This document shows positions 49,285 through 59,301 of a DNA stretch of 64,000 bases, one piece after another; position 1 is the first letter of the stretch; the number at the start of each line of letters is the position of its first letter. The stretch spans positions 1 to 64,000 of the forward strand of contig JAGRGB010000186.1 of assembly GCA_020445745.1 (NCBI GenBank), read 5' to 3'. Origin of the DNA: Rhodocyclaceae bacterium (GTDB lineage: Bacteria; Pseudomonadota; Gammaproteobacteria; Burkholderiales; Rhodocyclaceae). Below the pieces are notes generated by a model, which did no database searches, had not been told where the DNA came from, and was given only the letters and a program-made list of their open reading frames with translations. Both the position numbers and the translations under genes were made by a program.

Positions 49285-50517
49285 ATGGCAACCAGAAGTC
49301 GCACCGCACGCCGGCCGGGTGCCCCAGCGGAACAGCTCTACGTCTGGGAAGGCAAGGACAAGTCGGGCAAGATGATCCGCGGCGAACTGCGCGCGGCCGG
49401 CGAGAAGGTCGTGCAGGCGACGCTGCGACGCCAGGGCATCCTCGTGACCAAGGTCCGCAGGCAGAAACTGTCCCGCGGCCGCCGCATCACCGACAAGGAC
49501 ATCGCACTGTTCACCCGACAGCTCGCGACGATGATGAAGTCGGGCGTGCCTCTGTTGCAGGCCTTCGACATCGGCATCAAGGGCTGCGGCAACCCGACCC
49601 TGGGCAGGATGCTGAACGACATCCGCAATGACGTCGAAACCGGCGCGAGCCTGTCACAGGCCTTCGCCAAGCACCCGGTGCATTTCGACGCCCTCTACTG
49701 CAATCTGATCGCGGCCGGCGAACAGGCCGGCATTCTCGACTCGCTGCTCGACCGTCTGGCGATCTACAAGGAAAAGATCCTGGCGATCAAGAGCAAGATC
49801 AAGTCCGCGATGTTCTACCCGATCTCGGTGATCGTCGTTGCCGCCATCGTGGTCACCGTGATCATGCTGTTCGTGGTGCCGGAGTTCAAGAAGGTGTTCC
49901 AGTCGTTCGGCGCCGACCTGCCGGCACCGACCCTGGTGGTGATCGGCATCTCGGACGCCTTCGTGGCCAACTGGTACATCATATTCGCGGTGATGATCGG
50001 GGCCGTGGTCGGGATCTCGTTCGCGTACAAGCGATCACCGATGATGCAGATCGCGATGGACCGCATGCTGCTGCAGATCCCGGTCATCGGCGAGATCATC
50101 CGCAAGGCGACGCTCGCCCGCTGGACCCGCACCCTGTCGACGATGTTCGCCGCCGGCGTGCCGCTGGTCGAAGCACTGGATTCGGTGGGAGGCGCATCCG
50201 GCAACTACGTCTACGTCACCGCCACCAAGCAGATCCAGTCCGAGGTCAGTACCGGCACCAGCCTCACGGTGTCGATGCAGAACGTGAAGGTGTTTCCGAC
50301 GATGTGCGTGCAGATGGTGTCGATCGGCGAGGAGTCGGGCCAGCTCGACTCGATGCTGGCCAAGGTCGCCGATTTCTACGAAGCCGAAGTGGACGACGCC
50401 GTCGCGGGTCTGTCGCAACTGCTCGAACCGATGATCATGGTCTTCCTCGGAACCATCATCGGCGGCCTGGTGGTCGCCATGTATCTGCCGATCTTCAAGT
50501 TGGGTCAGGTCGTCTAG
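49285..50517 (+). CDS. pilC: Type IV pilus inner-membrane platform protein PilC
   Basis: A 410-residue membrane protein with two T2SSF domains (about 75-195 and 278-400), each with the family LATMMKSGVPLLQAFD or LSTMFAAGVPLVEALD segment, and three spans. PilC is the platform that couples PilB motion to pilin insertion. Confidence 0.97.
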   Translation: MATRSRTARRPGAPAEQLYVWEGKDKSGKMIRGELRAAGEKVVQATLRRQGILVTKVRRQKLSRGRRITDKDIALFTRQLATMMKSGVPLLQAFDIGIKGCGNPTLGRMLNDIRNDVETGASLSQAFAKHPVHFDALYCNLIAAGEQAGILDSLLDRLAIYKEKILAIKSKIKSAMFYPISVIVVAAIVVTVIMLFVVPEFKKVFQSFGADLPAPTLVVIGISDAFVANWYIIFAVMIGAVVGISFAYKRSPMMQIAMDRMLLQIPVIGEIIRKATLARWTRTLSTMFAAGVPLVEALDSVGGASGNYVYVTATKQIQSEVSTGTSLTVSMQNVKVFPTMCVQMVSIGEESGQLDSMLAKVADFYEAEVDDAVAGLSQLLEPMIMVFLGTIIGGLVVAMYLPIFKLGQVV

Positions 50518-50542
50518 CCTCGCGGACAAGCACGGATCACAA

Positions 50543-51394
50543 GTGCTCCCGTTCCTTTCCGATGGCCCGCTGGTGCTCGCCACCACCCTGCTGGTGGGGC
50601 TGTTCGTCGGCAGCTTTCTGAATGTCGTGATCCATCGGCTGCCGCGGATGATGGAGCGCGAGTGGAACGAGCAGGCCGCGGAACTGCGCGGCGAGACGCT
50701 GGCGAAGGGCGAACGCTTCAACCTGGCGACGCCCCGCTCGCGCTGCCCCCATTGCGGCCATCAGATCTCGGCGCGGGAGAACATCCCGATATTGAGCTTT
50801 CTGGTGCAGCGCGGCCGATGCCGCCACTGCGGCGCCGGCATCGGCCTGCGCTATCCCTGCGTCGAACTGCTGTCCGGCGCCCTGTGCGTGGGCGCGGCGC
50901 TGCGCTTCGGTCCCACCCCGGAGCTGCTTTTCGCGATGGTATTCATCTGGGTGGTGATGGCGCTGGCCTTCATCGACCTCGACACCCAGTTGCTGCCCGA
51001 CAGCCTGACCCTGCCCCTGCTCTGGGTCGGCCTGCTGGCCAATCTCGAGGCGCGTTTTGCAACTCTCGATTCCGCGGTGATCGGGGCCGCAGCGGGCTAT
51101 CTGATCCTGTGGGCGGTGTACTGGGTGTTCAAGCTGCTCACCGGCAAGGAGGGCATGGGCTACGGCGATTTCAAGCTGCTCGCCGCGATCGGCGCATGGT
51201 TCGGCTGGCAGTCCTTGCCGCTGACCATCATCCTGTCGTCGGCGGTGGGGGCCGTGGTCGGCATCGGCCTGATCCTGTTCGCACGCCACGGACGCAACGT
51301 ACCGATACCGTTCGGCCCGTACCTGGCGGCTGCCGGCCTGCTCGCGTTATTCTTCGGCGACTCGATAACCGCTGCCTACCTCGCCACGCTGTAG
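50543..51394 (+). CDS. pilD: Prepilin peptidase/N-methyltransferase PilD
   Basis: A 283-residue polytopic aspartic protease that cleaves and N-methylates type IV prepilins and pseudopilins. The cytosolic zinc site is Cys68, Cys71, Cys93 and Cys96; the active aspartates are Asp147 in FIDLDTQ and Asp209 in GMGYGDFK. The start is GTG 50543. The usual coaE and yacG genes do not follow. Confidence 0.96.
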   Translation: MLPFLSDGPLVLATTLLVGLFVGSFLNVVIHRLPRMMEREWNEQAAELRGETLAKGERFNLATPRSRCPHCGHQISARENIPILSFLVQRGRCRHCGAGIGLRYPCVELLSGALCVGAALRFGPTPELLFAMVFIWVVMALAFIDLDTQLLPDSLTLPLLWVGLLANLEARFATLDSAVIGAAAGYLILWAVYWVFKLLTGKEGMGYGDFKLLAAIGAWFGWQSLPLTIILSSAVGAVVGIGLILFARHGRNVPIPFGPYLAAAGLLALFFGDSITAAYLATL

Positions 51395-51496
51395 CGAAGC
51401 CGTCGCCGGACGGCGGGTGCGTCAGGCGCGCTGCCGCGGTCCGCTCCGACGAGCGTCGCTTGAACATGCCGTGGACCGCCCCAAACTGGCGCGTGA

Positions 51497-51515
51497 AAAG
51501 CACGATTCGTGCTTT
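51497..51515 (+). terminator. Hairpin between pilD and the FmdB gene
   Basis: AAAGCACG-ATT-CGTGCTTT is a perfect 8-bp stem with 3-nt loop in the 174-bp gap after pilD. The short T-run at its end fits a modest terminator, or it could be an operator. Confidence 0.5.
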
Positions 51516-51568
51516 CGGACGATGTTGCCATGCGTTAGACTTACGCCCTTGATTTTGCGGAGGTAATC

Positions 51569-51847
51569 ATGCCGATTTACGAATATCGCTGTGGTGCATG
51601 CGGTTTCCAGAAGGAACACCTTCAGAAGCTCAACGATGCCCACCTGGTGACCTGCCCGGAGTGCGGCAACGACACGTACAAGCGCCAGATCAGTGCCGCA
51701 GGCTTTCACCTGAAGGGCAGTGGCTGGTACGCCACGGATTTCAAGGGCGGCCGGAGCGGCAGTGCCGGATCCGGAGCCAGCGAAGCCAAGCCCGCCGAGT
51801 CGAAACCCGCAGCGACGCCGTGCGGGGGCAATTGCGCCTGCCACTGA
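51569..51847 (+). CDS. FmdB-type zinc ribbon protein
   Basis: A 92-residue protein. The N-terminal 45 residues are the FmdB regulatory domain with Cys-x2-Cys pairs (YRCGACG, TCPECG). The rest is low-complexity Gly/Ser/Ala with a C-terminal Cys-rich end (TPCGGNCACH). Function is not established; often encoded before DUF502 and aspS, as here, 7 bp apart. GCGGAGG precedes the ATG. Confidence 0.9.
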   Translation: MPIYEYRCGACGFQKEHLQKLNDAHLVTCPECGNDTYKRQISAAGFHLKGSGWYATDFKGGRSGSAGSGASEAKPAESKPAATPCGGNCACH

Positions 51848-51854
51848 GCGCTGA

Positions 51855-52487
51855 ATGAAGAAGTATTTCATCACCGGTCTGCTGATCTGGATTCCGCTGG
51901 TCATCACGATGATGGTGATGGCCTGGATCGTGGGGACGCTCGATCAGGTGCTGCTGCTGGTGCCCGTGCGCTATCGTCCGGACACCGTACTCGGTTTCCA
52001 CGTGCCCGGTCTCGGGGTCGTGCTGGCACTCGCCATCGTGCTGATGACCGGACTCGTGGGTGCCAACGTGCTCGGCCAGAAGATCGTCGAGGGATGGGAG
52101 CTCCTGCTCTCGCGCATCCCGGTCGTGAAGTCGATCTACTACAGTGTCAAGCAGGTTTCCGACACGATCTTTTCGAGCAGCGGCCAGGCCTTTCGCAAGG
52201 CGCTGCTGGTGGAGTACCCCCGCAAGGGCATCTGGACGATCGCCTTCCTGACGGGCAAGCCCGGCGGCGCCGCGGCGCGACACCTGGACGGCGACTATGT
52301 CAGCGTCTACGTGCCGACCACCCCGAACCCGACCTCGGGTTTCTTTCTGATGTTGCCGCGACAGGACGTGATCGAGCTCGAAATGAGCGTCGACGACGCG
52401 CTGAAATACATCATCTCGATGGGAGTGGTGGCGCCCGGAAGCAAAGCCCACGAGCGACTCATCATAGAATCCACCGCTTCCCGTTAA
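51855..52487 (+). CDS. DUF502 family membrane protein
   Basis: A 210-residue protein with two N-terminal spans (about 5-30 and 52-75) and a C-terminal soluble domain. GLLIWIPLVITMMVM and VKSIYYSVKQVSDTIFS, and FVPTTPNPTSG-like VPTTPNPTSGFFLM are the family signature. Function unknown. Part of FmdB-DUF502-aspS. Confidence 0.93.
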   Translation: MKKYFITGLLIWIPLVITMMVMAWIVGTLDQVLLLVPVRYRPDTVLGFHVPGLGVVLALAIVLMTGLVGANVLGQKIVEGWELLLSRIPVVKSIYYSVKQVSDTIFSSSGQAFRKALLVEYPRKGIWTIAFLTGKPGGAAARHLDGDYVSVYVPTTPNPTSGFFLMLPRQDVIELEMSVDDALKYIISMGVVAPGSKAHERLIIESTASR

Positions 52488-52529
52488 ACCCACCACGCCG
52501 CCCGGCGGCGGCGCCCCGGACTCCACTCC

Positions 52530-54332
<1,803 letters not shown>

Positions 54333-54374
54333 GCCGCTCCTCGCTCCGCCGAAAGCGGGGCCGCGGTTCAAGAA

Positions 54375-54420
54375 AGGTCGCGCCACGCCGATGTTGTCGG
54401 CAGCGCGACCTATTTTTCTT
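54375..54420 (+). terminator. Strong intrinsic terminator after aspS
   Basis: AGGTCGCGC (54375-54383) pairs with GCGCGACCT (54403-54411), with an inner stem GCCGA-5-TCGGC (54387-54401), followed directly by ATTTTTCTT. This is a complete stem-loop plus U-tract. Confidence 0.88.
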
Positions 54421-54434
54421 CGTCCTTCCGGAAG

Positions 54435-56063
54435 ATGGCCACCCGTCCAGAACAGATCTCGATCCTGATCATCGAGGCCCAGGCCGGCATGCGTTCGCAG
54501 TTGCGGAACATGCTGTCGATCACGGGCATGAGCAAGATCCAGTTCGCGGTTTCCGCCGGAGTCGCGGTGCGCAAGCTGCGGGAAAGCCGCTTCGACATCA
54601 TCTTGTGCGAGTACCACCTCGGGGATGGCCAGGATGGTCAGCACCTGCTGGAGGATCTCCGCCATCACGCGATCATCCCGATGTCGACGCTGTTCATCAT
54701 GGTCACCGGCGAGCGCCAGTACGAGCGCGTCGTCGGTGCCGCCGAACTGGCACCCAACGACTACATCCTGAAGCCCTTCGCCGCGGACGCCCTGTACGAA
54801 CGACTGGCCCGCGCCCTGACCAAGCGCGACGCCTTCCTGGCGACCTACCAGCTGATGGAAATCGGAGACATTCCGTCGGCGATCGCCAGTTGCCGGCGTG
54901 GCGCCGAACAGTATCCGCAGTGGCGGATCGACTTCATGCGGCTGCAGGCGGAGTTGCACGTCGCCACCGGACAGGCCGACGAGGCACAGCAGCTGTACAA
55001 GCAGATTCTCGAGCTGCGAGCCGTGCCCTGGGCGCGCCTCGGGCTCGCCAAGACCCTGTTCATGCTCAAGAAGTACAGCGAGGCCGAGGTCCATCTCGAA
55101 TCGCTGGTGGCCGAAAGCGAAATGTTCATCGACGCATACGACTGGCTGGCCCGCACCCGCGAGGCCGCCGGCAAGCTCGACCAGGCCCGCGAGGTTCTCG
55201 ATTCGGCGGCATCGGTGTCGCCGAACCGGATCAACCGCATTCGCCGCCTCGGTCACCTGGCGATGCAGCTCGGCGACGTCGAAGCCGCTCGCACGCACTT
55301 CTCCGAAGTCGTTCGCAAGGGCAAGTATTCTGACTTCCGCGATCCGGAGGATCACGTAAGCCTGATCTCGGCCCAACTCGAACTCGGCGCGACCGACGAG
55401 GCCCAGGCCAGCATGCGGGATCTCGAGCGCAGCATGGCGGGCCTGCCCAAGACCCGCCTGTGCACTGCATTGTCGTCGGCGATGGTCGATACCCGGGCCG
55501 GCAATCACGACAAGGCGCGAGAGACGCTCGACGTCCTGCTCGCCGATCGCCCGGAACTCGCAGGCTTCTCGAACGGCATCAAGCACCAGTTGGCGAAGAC
55601 CTGCTTCGCGCACGGCATGGATCAGCAGGGCTCGGACGTGGTACTCGACATCATGCGCACGTCCAGCGATCCGCGCACCCTGGAGGCGACCCGTCAGATG
55701 CTCGCCGACAGCGGCCGCGCCGAACTCGCCGAGCGGCTCGAGACCCGGGTGCGGGAAGAGGTTCGCGACCTGGTCGCGGCGGGCGCGGCGAAGGCCCAGC
55801 ACGGCGACTACGATGGTGCCGTGGAAGAGATGCTGAACGCGGTGCGCAAGATGCCAGGCAATCCGCACGTGCTGTTCAACGCCGCGCTGGCCCTGCTCCG
55901 CCATATCGAAAACCGCGGCTTCAGGGAAGAATATGCCGAGCGGGCGCGCAAGCTGATCGATCAGGTGCGGACCCACGACCCGGCCAACGCCAAGCTGCCG
56001 GCATTGCTCGACTACATGCACGGCCTCTACCGCAAGTACGGGGTCCGATCGGGACAGGCCTGA
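54435..56063 (+). CDS. Receiver-domain/TPR protein with Glu at the phospho-acceptor site
   Basis: A 542-residue soluble protein. Residues 8-125 form a CheY-like receiver: the conserved Thr91 and Lys113 (YILKPF) are present, but the phospho-acceptor position is Glu59 (ILCEYHLG), and the acidic pair is Glu14-Ala15. The remaining 400 residues are helical TPR-like repeats. Homologues I recall have Asp at the acceptor and act in motility or adhesion signalling. With Glu it may be a phosphorylation-independent adaptor. The ATG lies 15 bp after the aspS terminator, with GGAAG too close to it to be a good ribosome-binding site. Confidence 0.87.
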   Translation: MATRPEQISILIIEAQAGMRSQLRNMLSITGMSKIQFAVSAGVAVRKLRESRFDIILCEYHLGDGQDGQHLLEDLRHHAIIPMSTLFIMVTGERQYERVVGAAELAPNDYILKPFAADALYERLARALTKRDAFLATYQLMEIGDIPSAIASCRRGAEQYPQWRIDFMRLQAELHVATGQADEAQQLYKQILELRAVPWARLGLAKTLFMLKKYSEAEVHLESLVAESEMFIDAYDWLARTREAAGKLDQAREVLDSAASVSPNRINRIRRLGHLAMQLGDVEAARTHFSEVVRKGKYSDFRDPEDHVSLISAQLELGATDEAQASMRDLERSMAGLPKTRLCTALSSAMVDTRAGNHDKARETLDVLLADRPELAGFSNGIKHQLAKTCFAHGMDQQGSDVVLDIMRTSSDPRTLEATRQMLADSGRAELAERLETRVREEVRDLVAAGAAKAQHGDYDGAVEEMLNAVRKMPGNPHVLFNAALALLRHIENRGFREEYAERARKLIDQVRTHDPANAKLPALLDYMHGLYRKYGVRSGQA

Positions 56064-56099
56064 TAGACTGCGGACACGCCGCCAACCCGACCGCCGCCG

Positions 56100-56498
56100 A
56101 TGTCCGGATTCCTGCGAAGTCTGCTGCTGGTATGCGCAAGCGCGCTGGCTTCGGTCGGCTGCGGCCCCGGCAACGGGCCGTCGGCCGCGGACAGCACCGC
56201 CAAGCCCGCGCCCGCCCTCCACGCCGCCGCAGACCTGCCGGCCGAGGTGCTCGCGACGCTGGCCCTGATCCGCAGCGGTGGACCGTTTCCGTACCGCAAG
56301 GACGGAAGTGTCTTCCGGAATCGCGAGCGTCTGCTGCCGCAACGCGCACGCGACTATTATCGGGAATACACGGTGCCGACACCGGGCGCACGTGACCGGG
56401 GGGCACGGCGCATCGTCACCGGTGGCCGCCCGCCCGAAATCTATTACTACACGGCGGACCACTACCGCAGCTTCCGACGCATCGAAGCCAGACCATGA
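56100..56498 (+). CDS. Exported ribonuclease of the barnase/RNase N1-T1 family
   Basis: A 132-residue protein: signal peptide (about 1-20; a lipobox-like Cys21 is possible but not canonical), a Pro/Ala linker, then a guanyl-specific RNase domain (about 50-130). The catalytic residues appear as Glu89 (YYREYTVPTPG), Arg103/Arg104 (GARRIVTG) and His121 (TADHYRSF), as in barnase. It cleaves RNA after guanosine. Its stop overlaps the barstar gene by 4 bp, giving enzyme and inhibitor from one transcript. Confidence 0.9.
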   Translation: MSGFLRSLLLVCASALASVGCGPGNGPSAADSTAKPAPALHAAADLPAEVLATLALIRSGGPFPYRKDGSVFRNRERLLPQRARDYYREYTVPTPGARDRGARRIVTGGRPPEIYYYTADHYRSFRRIEARP

Positions 56499-56905
56499 GC
56501 CCGCGTTCCGACAACGACGCAAGCGGCGACTACGAACCGGAGACCGTCGACCCGGGTGAACTCGCCGGCCTAGAGCGAGCGGCAGGTCGCAGCCGGCATC
56601 GCGTGGTGCGGCTAGACCTTGCCGGTTGCCGAAGCAAGCAGGCGCTGCTGGAGCGCGCTTCGGCCGCATTCGAGTTCCCGGACTGGTTCGGCCACAACTG
56701 GGACGCTTTGTCCGACTCGCTACGCGACCTGTCCTGGCTCGACGCACCGGGCTATCTGGTGGTGATCTCGTCGCAGGAAGCATTCGCCGCAGCCCAGCCG
56801 GACGGCTGGCGGACCTTGTGCGAGGTGCTGGCCGAGGTGGCCGCGGAGCGCGAGGCCGAGGGTGTGCCGTGGCGAAACGTCCGGCTCGGGTCCGGCCCGC
56901 CATGA
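56495..56905 (+). CDS. Barstar-family RNase inhibitor
   Basis: A 136-residue cytosolic protein. The barstar domain (about 38-130) includes FPDWFGHNWDALSDSLRDL, the conserved contact region for the RNase active site. The first 30 residues are acidic. It should neutralise the RNase encoded just upstream if any stays in the cytosol. Overlaps both neighbours by 4 bp. Confidence 0.92.
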   Translation: MSPRSDNDASGDYEPETVDPGELAGLERAAGRSRHRVVRLDLAGCRSKQALLERASAAFEFPDWFGHNWDALSDSLRDLSWLDAPGYLVVISSQEAFAAAQPDGWRTLCEVLAEVAAEREAEGVPWRNVRLGSGPP

Positions 56906-57360
56906 GCAAGCGGCCCGAATCGGTGCTGGTGGTGATCCATGTCGCCGGTCGTCACTTTCTGATGATGAAGCGCGCCGGTGTCGGCGGCTTCTGGCAATCG
57001 GTGACCGGCAGCCTCGAGCCCGACGAGACGCCCCTGGCTGCGGCGATCCGCGAGGTCGGCGAGGAGACCGGGCTGGAGATTCCCGACGGCCGGCTTCTCG
57101 ATCATCGCCTGTGCAACCGCTTCGAGATTCCGCTGCGGTGGCGCGAACGCTATCCGCCGGGCACGACCCACAACGTTGAGCATGTCTTCAGCCTCGCGAT
57201 CGAAGATTGCGCCGCGGTCCGACGGCAGCCTGAAGAGCACGTCGACGCGCGCTGGGTCGACACCGCACAGGCGCTGGCGATGGCGTGGTCGTGGACCAAT
57301 CGCGACGGCATTCGGCTGGTGGCCGTGGGATCGGGCGCGGCCAGCGCACCGGCCGGCTGA
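56902..57360 (+). CDS. nudB: Dihydroneopterin triphosphate diphosphatase
   Basis: A 152-residue Nudix hydrolase of the NudB group, acting in folate synthesis. The Nudix box spans 36-58 (GSLEPDETPLAAAIREVGEE begins it) and FWQSVTGSLE, plus HNVEHVFSL, match NudB. It is encoded after aspS in many proteobacteria; here the receiver-TPR and RNase/barstar genes are inserted between. Overlaps barstar by 4 bp. Confidence 0.9.
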   Translation: MSKRPESVLVVIHVAGRHFLMMKRAGVGGFWQSVTGSLEPDETPLAAAIREVGEETGLEIPDGRLLDHRLCNRFEIPLRWRERYPPGTTHNVEHVFSLAIEDCAAVRRQPEEHVDARWVDTAQALAMAWSWTNRDGIRLVAVGSGAASAPAG

Positions 57361-57393
57361 AGTGCGCGCCTGCCGCCGCGACCAACTGCCGGT

Positions 57394-58692
57394 TCAGCAG
57401 CGCTCGAACAGTGCGATCGACTCGACGTGGGAGGTCTGGGAAAACAGATTGACGATGCCCGCAGCACGTAGCACATAGCCCTTCTGGTGCACCAGCACGG
57501 CGGCGTCGCGGGCGAGGGTCGCCGGGTTGCACGACACGTACACGATGCGCCGGGGCGCGCAGCGGCCGATCGCCTTGACCACCGAGATTGCGCCCTCGCG
57601 TGGCGGATCGAGCAACAGCTTGTCCAGTTGCCCCAGGGCGGCGAGGCTGTCCGGTGTGCTCTCGAACAGGTCGGCAGCATGAAAAGTGACCTGCTGCAGG
57701 AGGCCGTTCGCTGCCGCGTTTTGCCGTGCCCGCTCGACCAGCGCCTCGTTGCCCTCGACGCCGATGACCCGGGCACCACGACGCGCCATCGGCAGGCTGA
57801 AATTGCCGAAGCCGCAGAACAGGTCGGCGATACGGTCCTCCGGGCACGGATCGAGCAGCCGCATCGCGCACCGGATCAGCAGCCGGTTGGCGGCTTCATT
57901 GACCTGGACGAAGTCGGTCGGGCGAAACTGCAGCTGCAGATCGAACTCGGGAATCGAGTGACCCAGCGCCGGCGCGTCGACAGGGCAAAGGCGAAACGCG
58001 GTCGCCGGCGTCGCCGGCTGGAGCCACACCTGGAGCCGGCGGGAGCGGGCAAACCGCCTCAGCAGATCCTCGTCGGCGGCGCTCGGCGGGCTCAGTACCC
58101 GAAACACCAGCGCCGTCTCGCCGCCGCCGATGGCGACCTCGATCTGCGGCACGCGATCGGCAATCGAAAGCGCCGCCACCAGTTCGTGCAGCGCCGGCAC
58201 GATCCCGGAAACATGGGCCGGAAGAATGTCGCAGGCCGCCATGTCGGCGACGTGGCTGCTGCGGCGCTGGTGGAAGCCGATCAGCACACCGCCCTTGCTG
58301 TCGACCTTGCGCACGGTCAATCGCGCCCGCTCGCGGTAACGCCAGGGCGTGCCCTGGACCGGAGGATGGATCACTGCGGCCGCGACGCCACCGACATGGG
58401 CCAGCGCGTCCTCGAGCACCCGCTGCTTGACGGCCACCTGGGCGGACGCATCGAGGTGCTGCATCGAGCAGCCGCCGCAGACACCGAAGTGCGGGCAACG
58501 CGGGACGACCCTCTGGGCACTGGCCTCGATCACCCGGGTGACCCGCGCGCGGGCGTAGCGTGGCTTCGCGCGGTACACTTCGTACTCCACCCGTTCGCCG
58601 GTCAGAGCGCCCTCGACGAAGACCGCCTTGCCGTCGGCGTGGCAGACACCCTGGCCTTCTTGGTCGAGGGATTCGATCAGTGCTTGGGGCAT
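57394..58692 (-). CDS. rlmD: 23S rRNA (uracil(1939)-C(5))-methyltransferase RlmD
   Basis: A 432-residue enzyme with an N-terminal TRAM domain (about 1-55), a [4Fe-4S] cluster site (Cys66, Cys72, Cys75 and one near 156), and a SAM methyltransferase domain. DLFCGFGNFSLPMARRG is motif I, and the catalytic cysteine is in YVSCNPATLARD. It stands alone. Confidence 0.95.
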   Translation of the reverse strand: MPQALIESLDQEGQGVCHADGKAVFVEGALTGERVEYEVYRAKPRYARARVTRVIEASAQRVVPRCPHFGVCGGCSMQHLDASAQVAVKQRVLEDALAHVGGVAAAVIHPPVQGTPWRYRERARLTVRKVDSKGGVLIGFHQRRSSHVADMAACDILPAHVSGIVPALHELVAALSIADRVPQIEVAIGGGETALVFRVLSPPSAADEDLLRRFARSRRLQVWLQPATPATAFRLCPVDAPALGHSIPEFDLQLQFRPTDFVQVNEAANRLLIRCAMRLLDPCPEDRIADLFCGFGNFSLPMARRGARVIGVEGNEALVERARQNAAANGLLQQVTFHAADLFESTPDSLAALGQLDKLLLDPPREGAISVVKAIGRCAPRRIVYVSCNPATLARDAAVLVHQKGYVLRAAGIVNLFSQTSHVESIALFERC

Positions 58693-58784
58693 GGCCGAGC
58701 CAATATCGAAGAAGGCGCGATTCTACCCGACCATCGACACCCGGCGCCGATCGACACGGCTTCGGACGGGCCCAGGAGGCTTGC

Positions 58785-59261
58785 ATGAGCACCGTTTCCT
58801 TCGACACCGTCGCCGGCTTCGACAGCGCCGTCGTCCATCTTCTGGAGCGCTGCGAGCGACGTCTGTGCCTGTTCGACCGGGACTTCGAGGTCGGCCCGCT
58901 GGGTGGAATCCGCGCGGTCGAACTGCTCGAGCGCCTGTTGCGCCGAAGCCCGAAGGCCGAGTGCGTGATGGTGGTGCACGACACCGCACACCTGGCCGCA
59001 GCCTGCCCACGGCTTCTCGATCTCCGTCGCAGACGCGCCCATCAGTTTCGGGTGCTGCAGTCGGCGAGCGAGCACCATACATGCATGCAGCCGTTCCTGA
59101 TCGGTGACGGCCGCGATCTGGTGACCCGCTTCCATGCGGATCACCTGCGCGGCAAGCTCTGCCTCGACGAGCCGGCCGAAGTGGCCGGGTTCGAACAGCG
59201 ATTCGAGCAGCTGGTGGAAAAAGCTGCGCCGGCAGCCGGCCTCGACAGCCTCGACCTGTAA
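58785..59261 (+). CDS. DUF7931-like small protein
   Basis: A 158-residue cytosolic protein. CVMVVHDTAHLAAACPRLLDL and CMQPFLIGDGRDLVTRFH resemble, from memory, the DUF7931 domain found at the C-terminus of some GNAT proteins, with a phospholipase-D-like layout; no HKD motif is seen. Function unknown. The ATG at 58785 has AGGAGG upstream, a strong signal for translation. Convergent with bamC. Confidence 0.75.
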   Translation: MSTVSFDTVAGFDSAVVHLLERCERRLCLFDRDFEVGPLGGIRAVELLERLLRRSPKAECVMVVHDTAHLAAACPRLLDLRRRRAHQFRVLQSASEHHTCMQPFLIGDGRDLVTRFHADHLRGKLCLDEPAEVAGFEQRFEQLVEKAAPAAGLDSLDL

Positions 59262-59272
59262 CCGGCGGCGGC

Positions 59273-59300
59273 CGCGCCGGGTCGCCCACGACCCGGCGCG
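59273..59300. terminator. Long hairpin between convergent genes
   Basis: CGCGCCGGGTCG (59273-59284) and CGACCCGGCGCG (59289-59300) form a perfect 12-bp stem with a CCCA loop in the 40-bp space between the DUF7931-like gene (+) and bamC (-). No T-run. Confidence 0.6.
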
Positions 59301-59301
59301 A

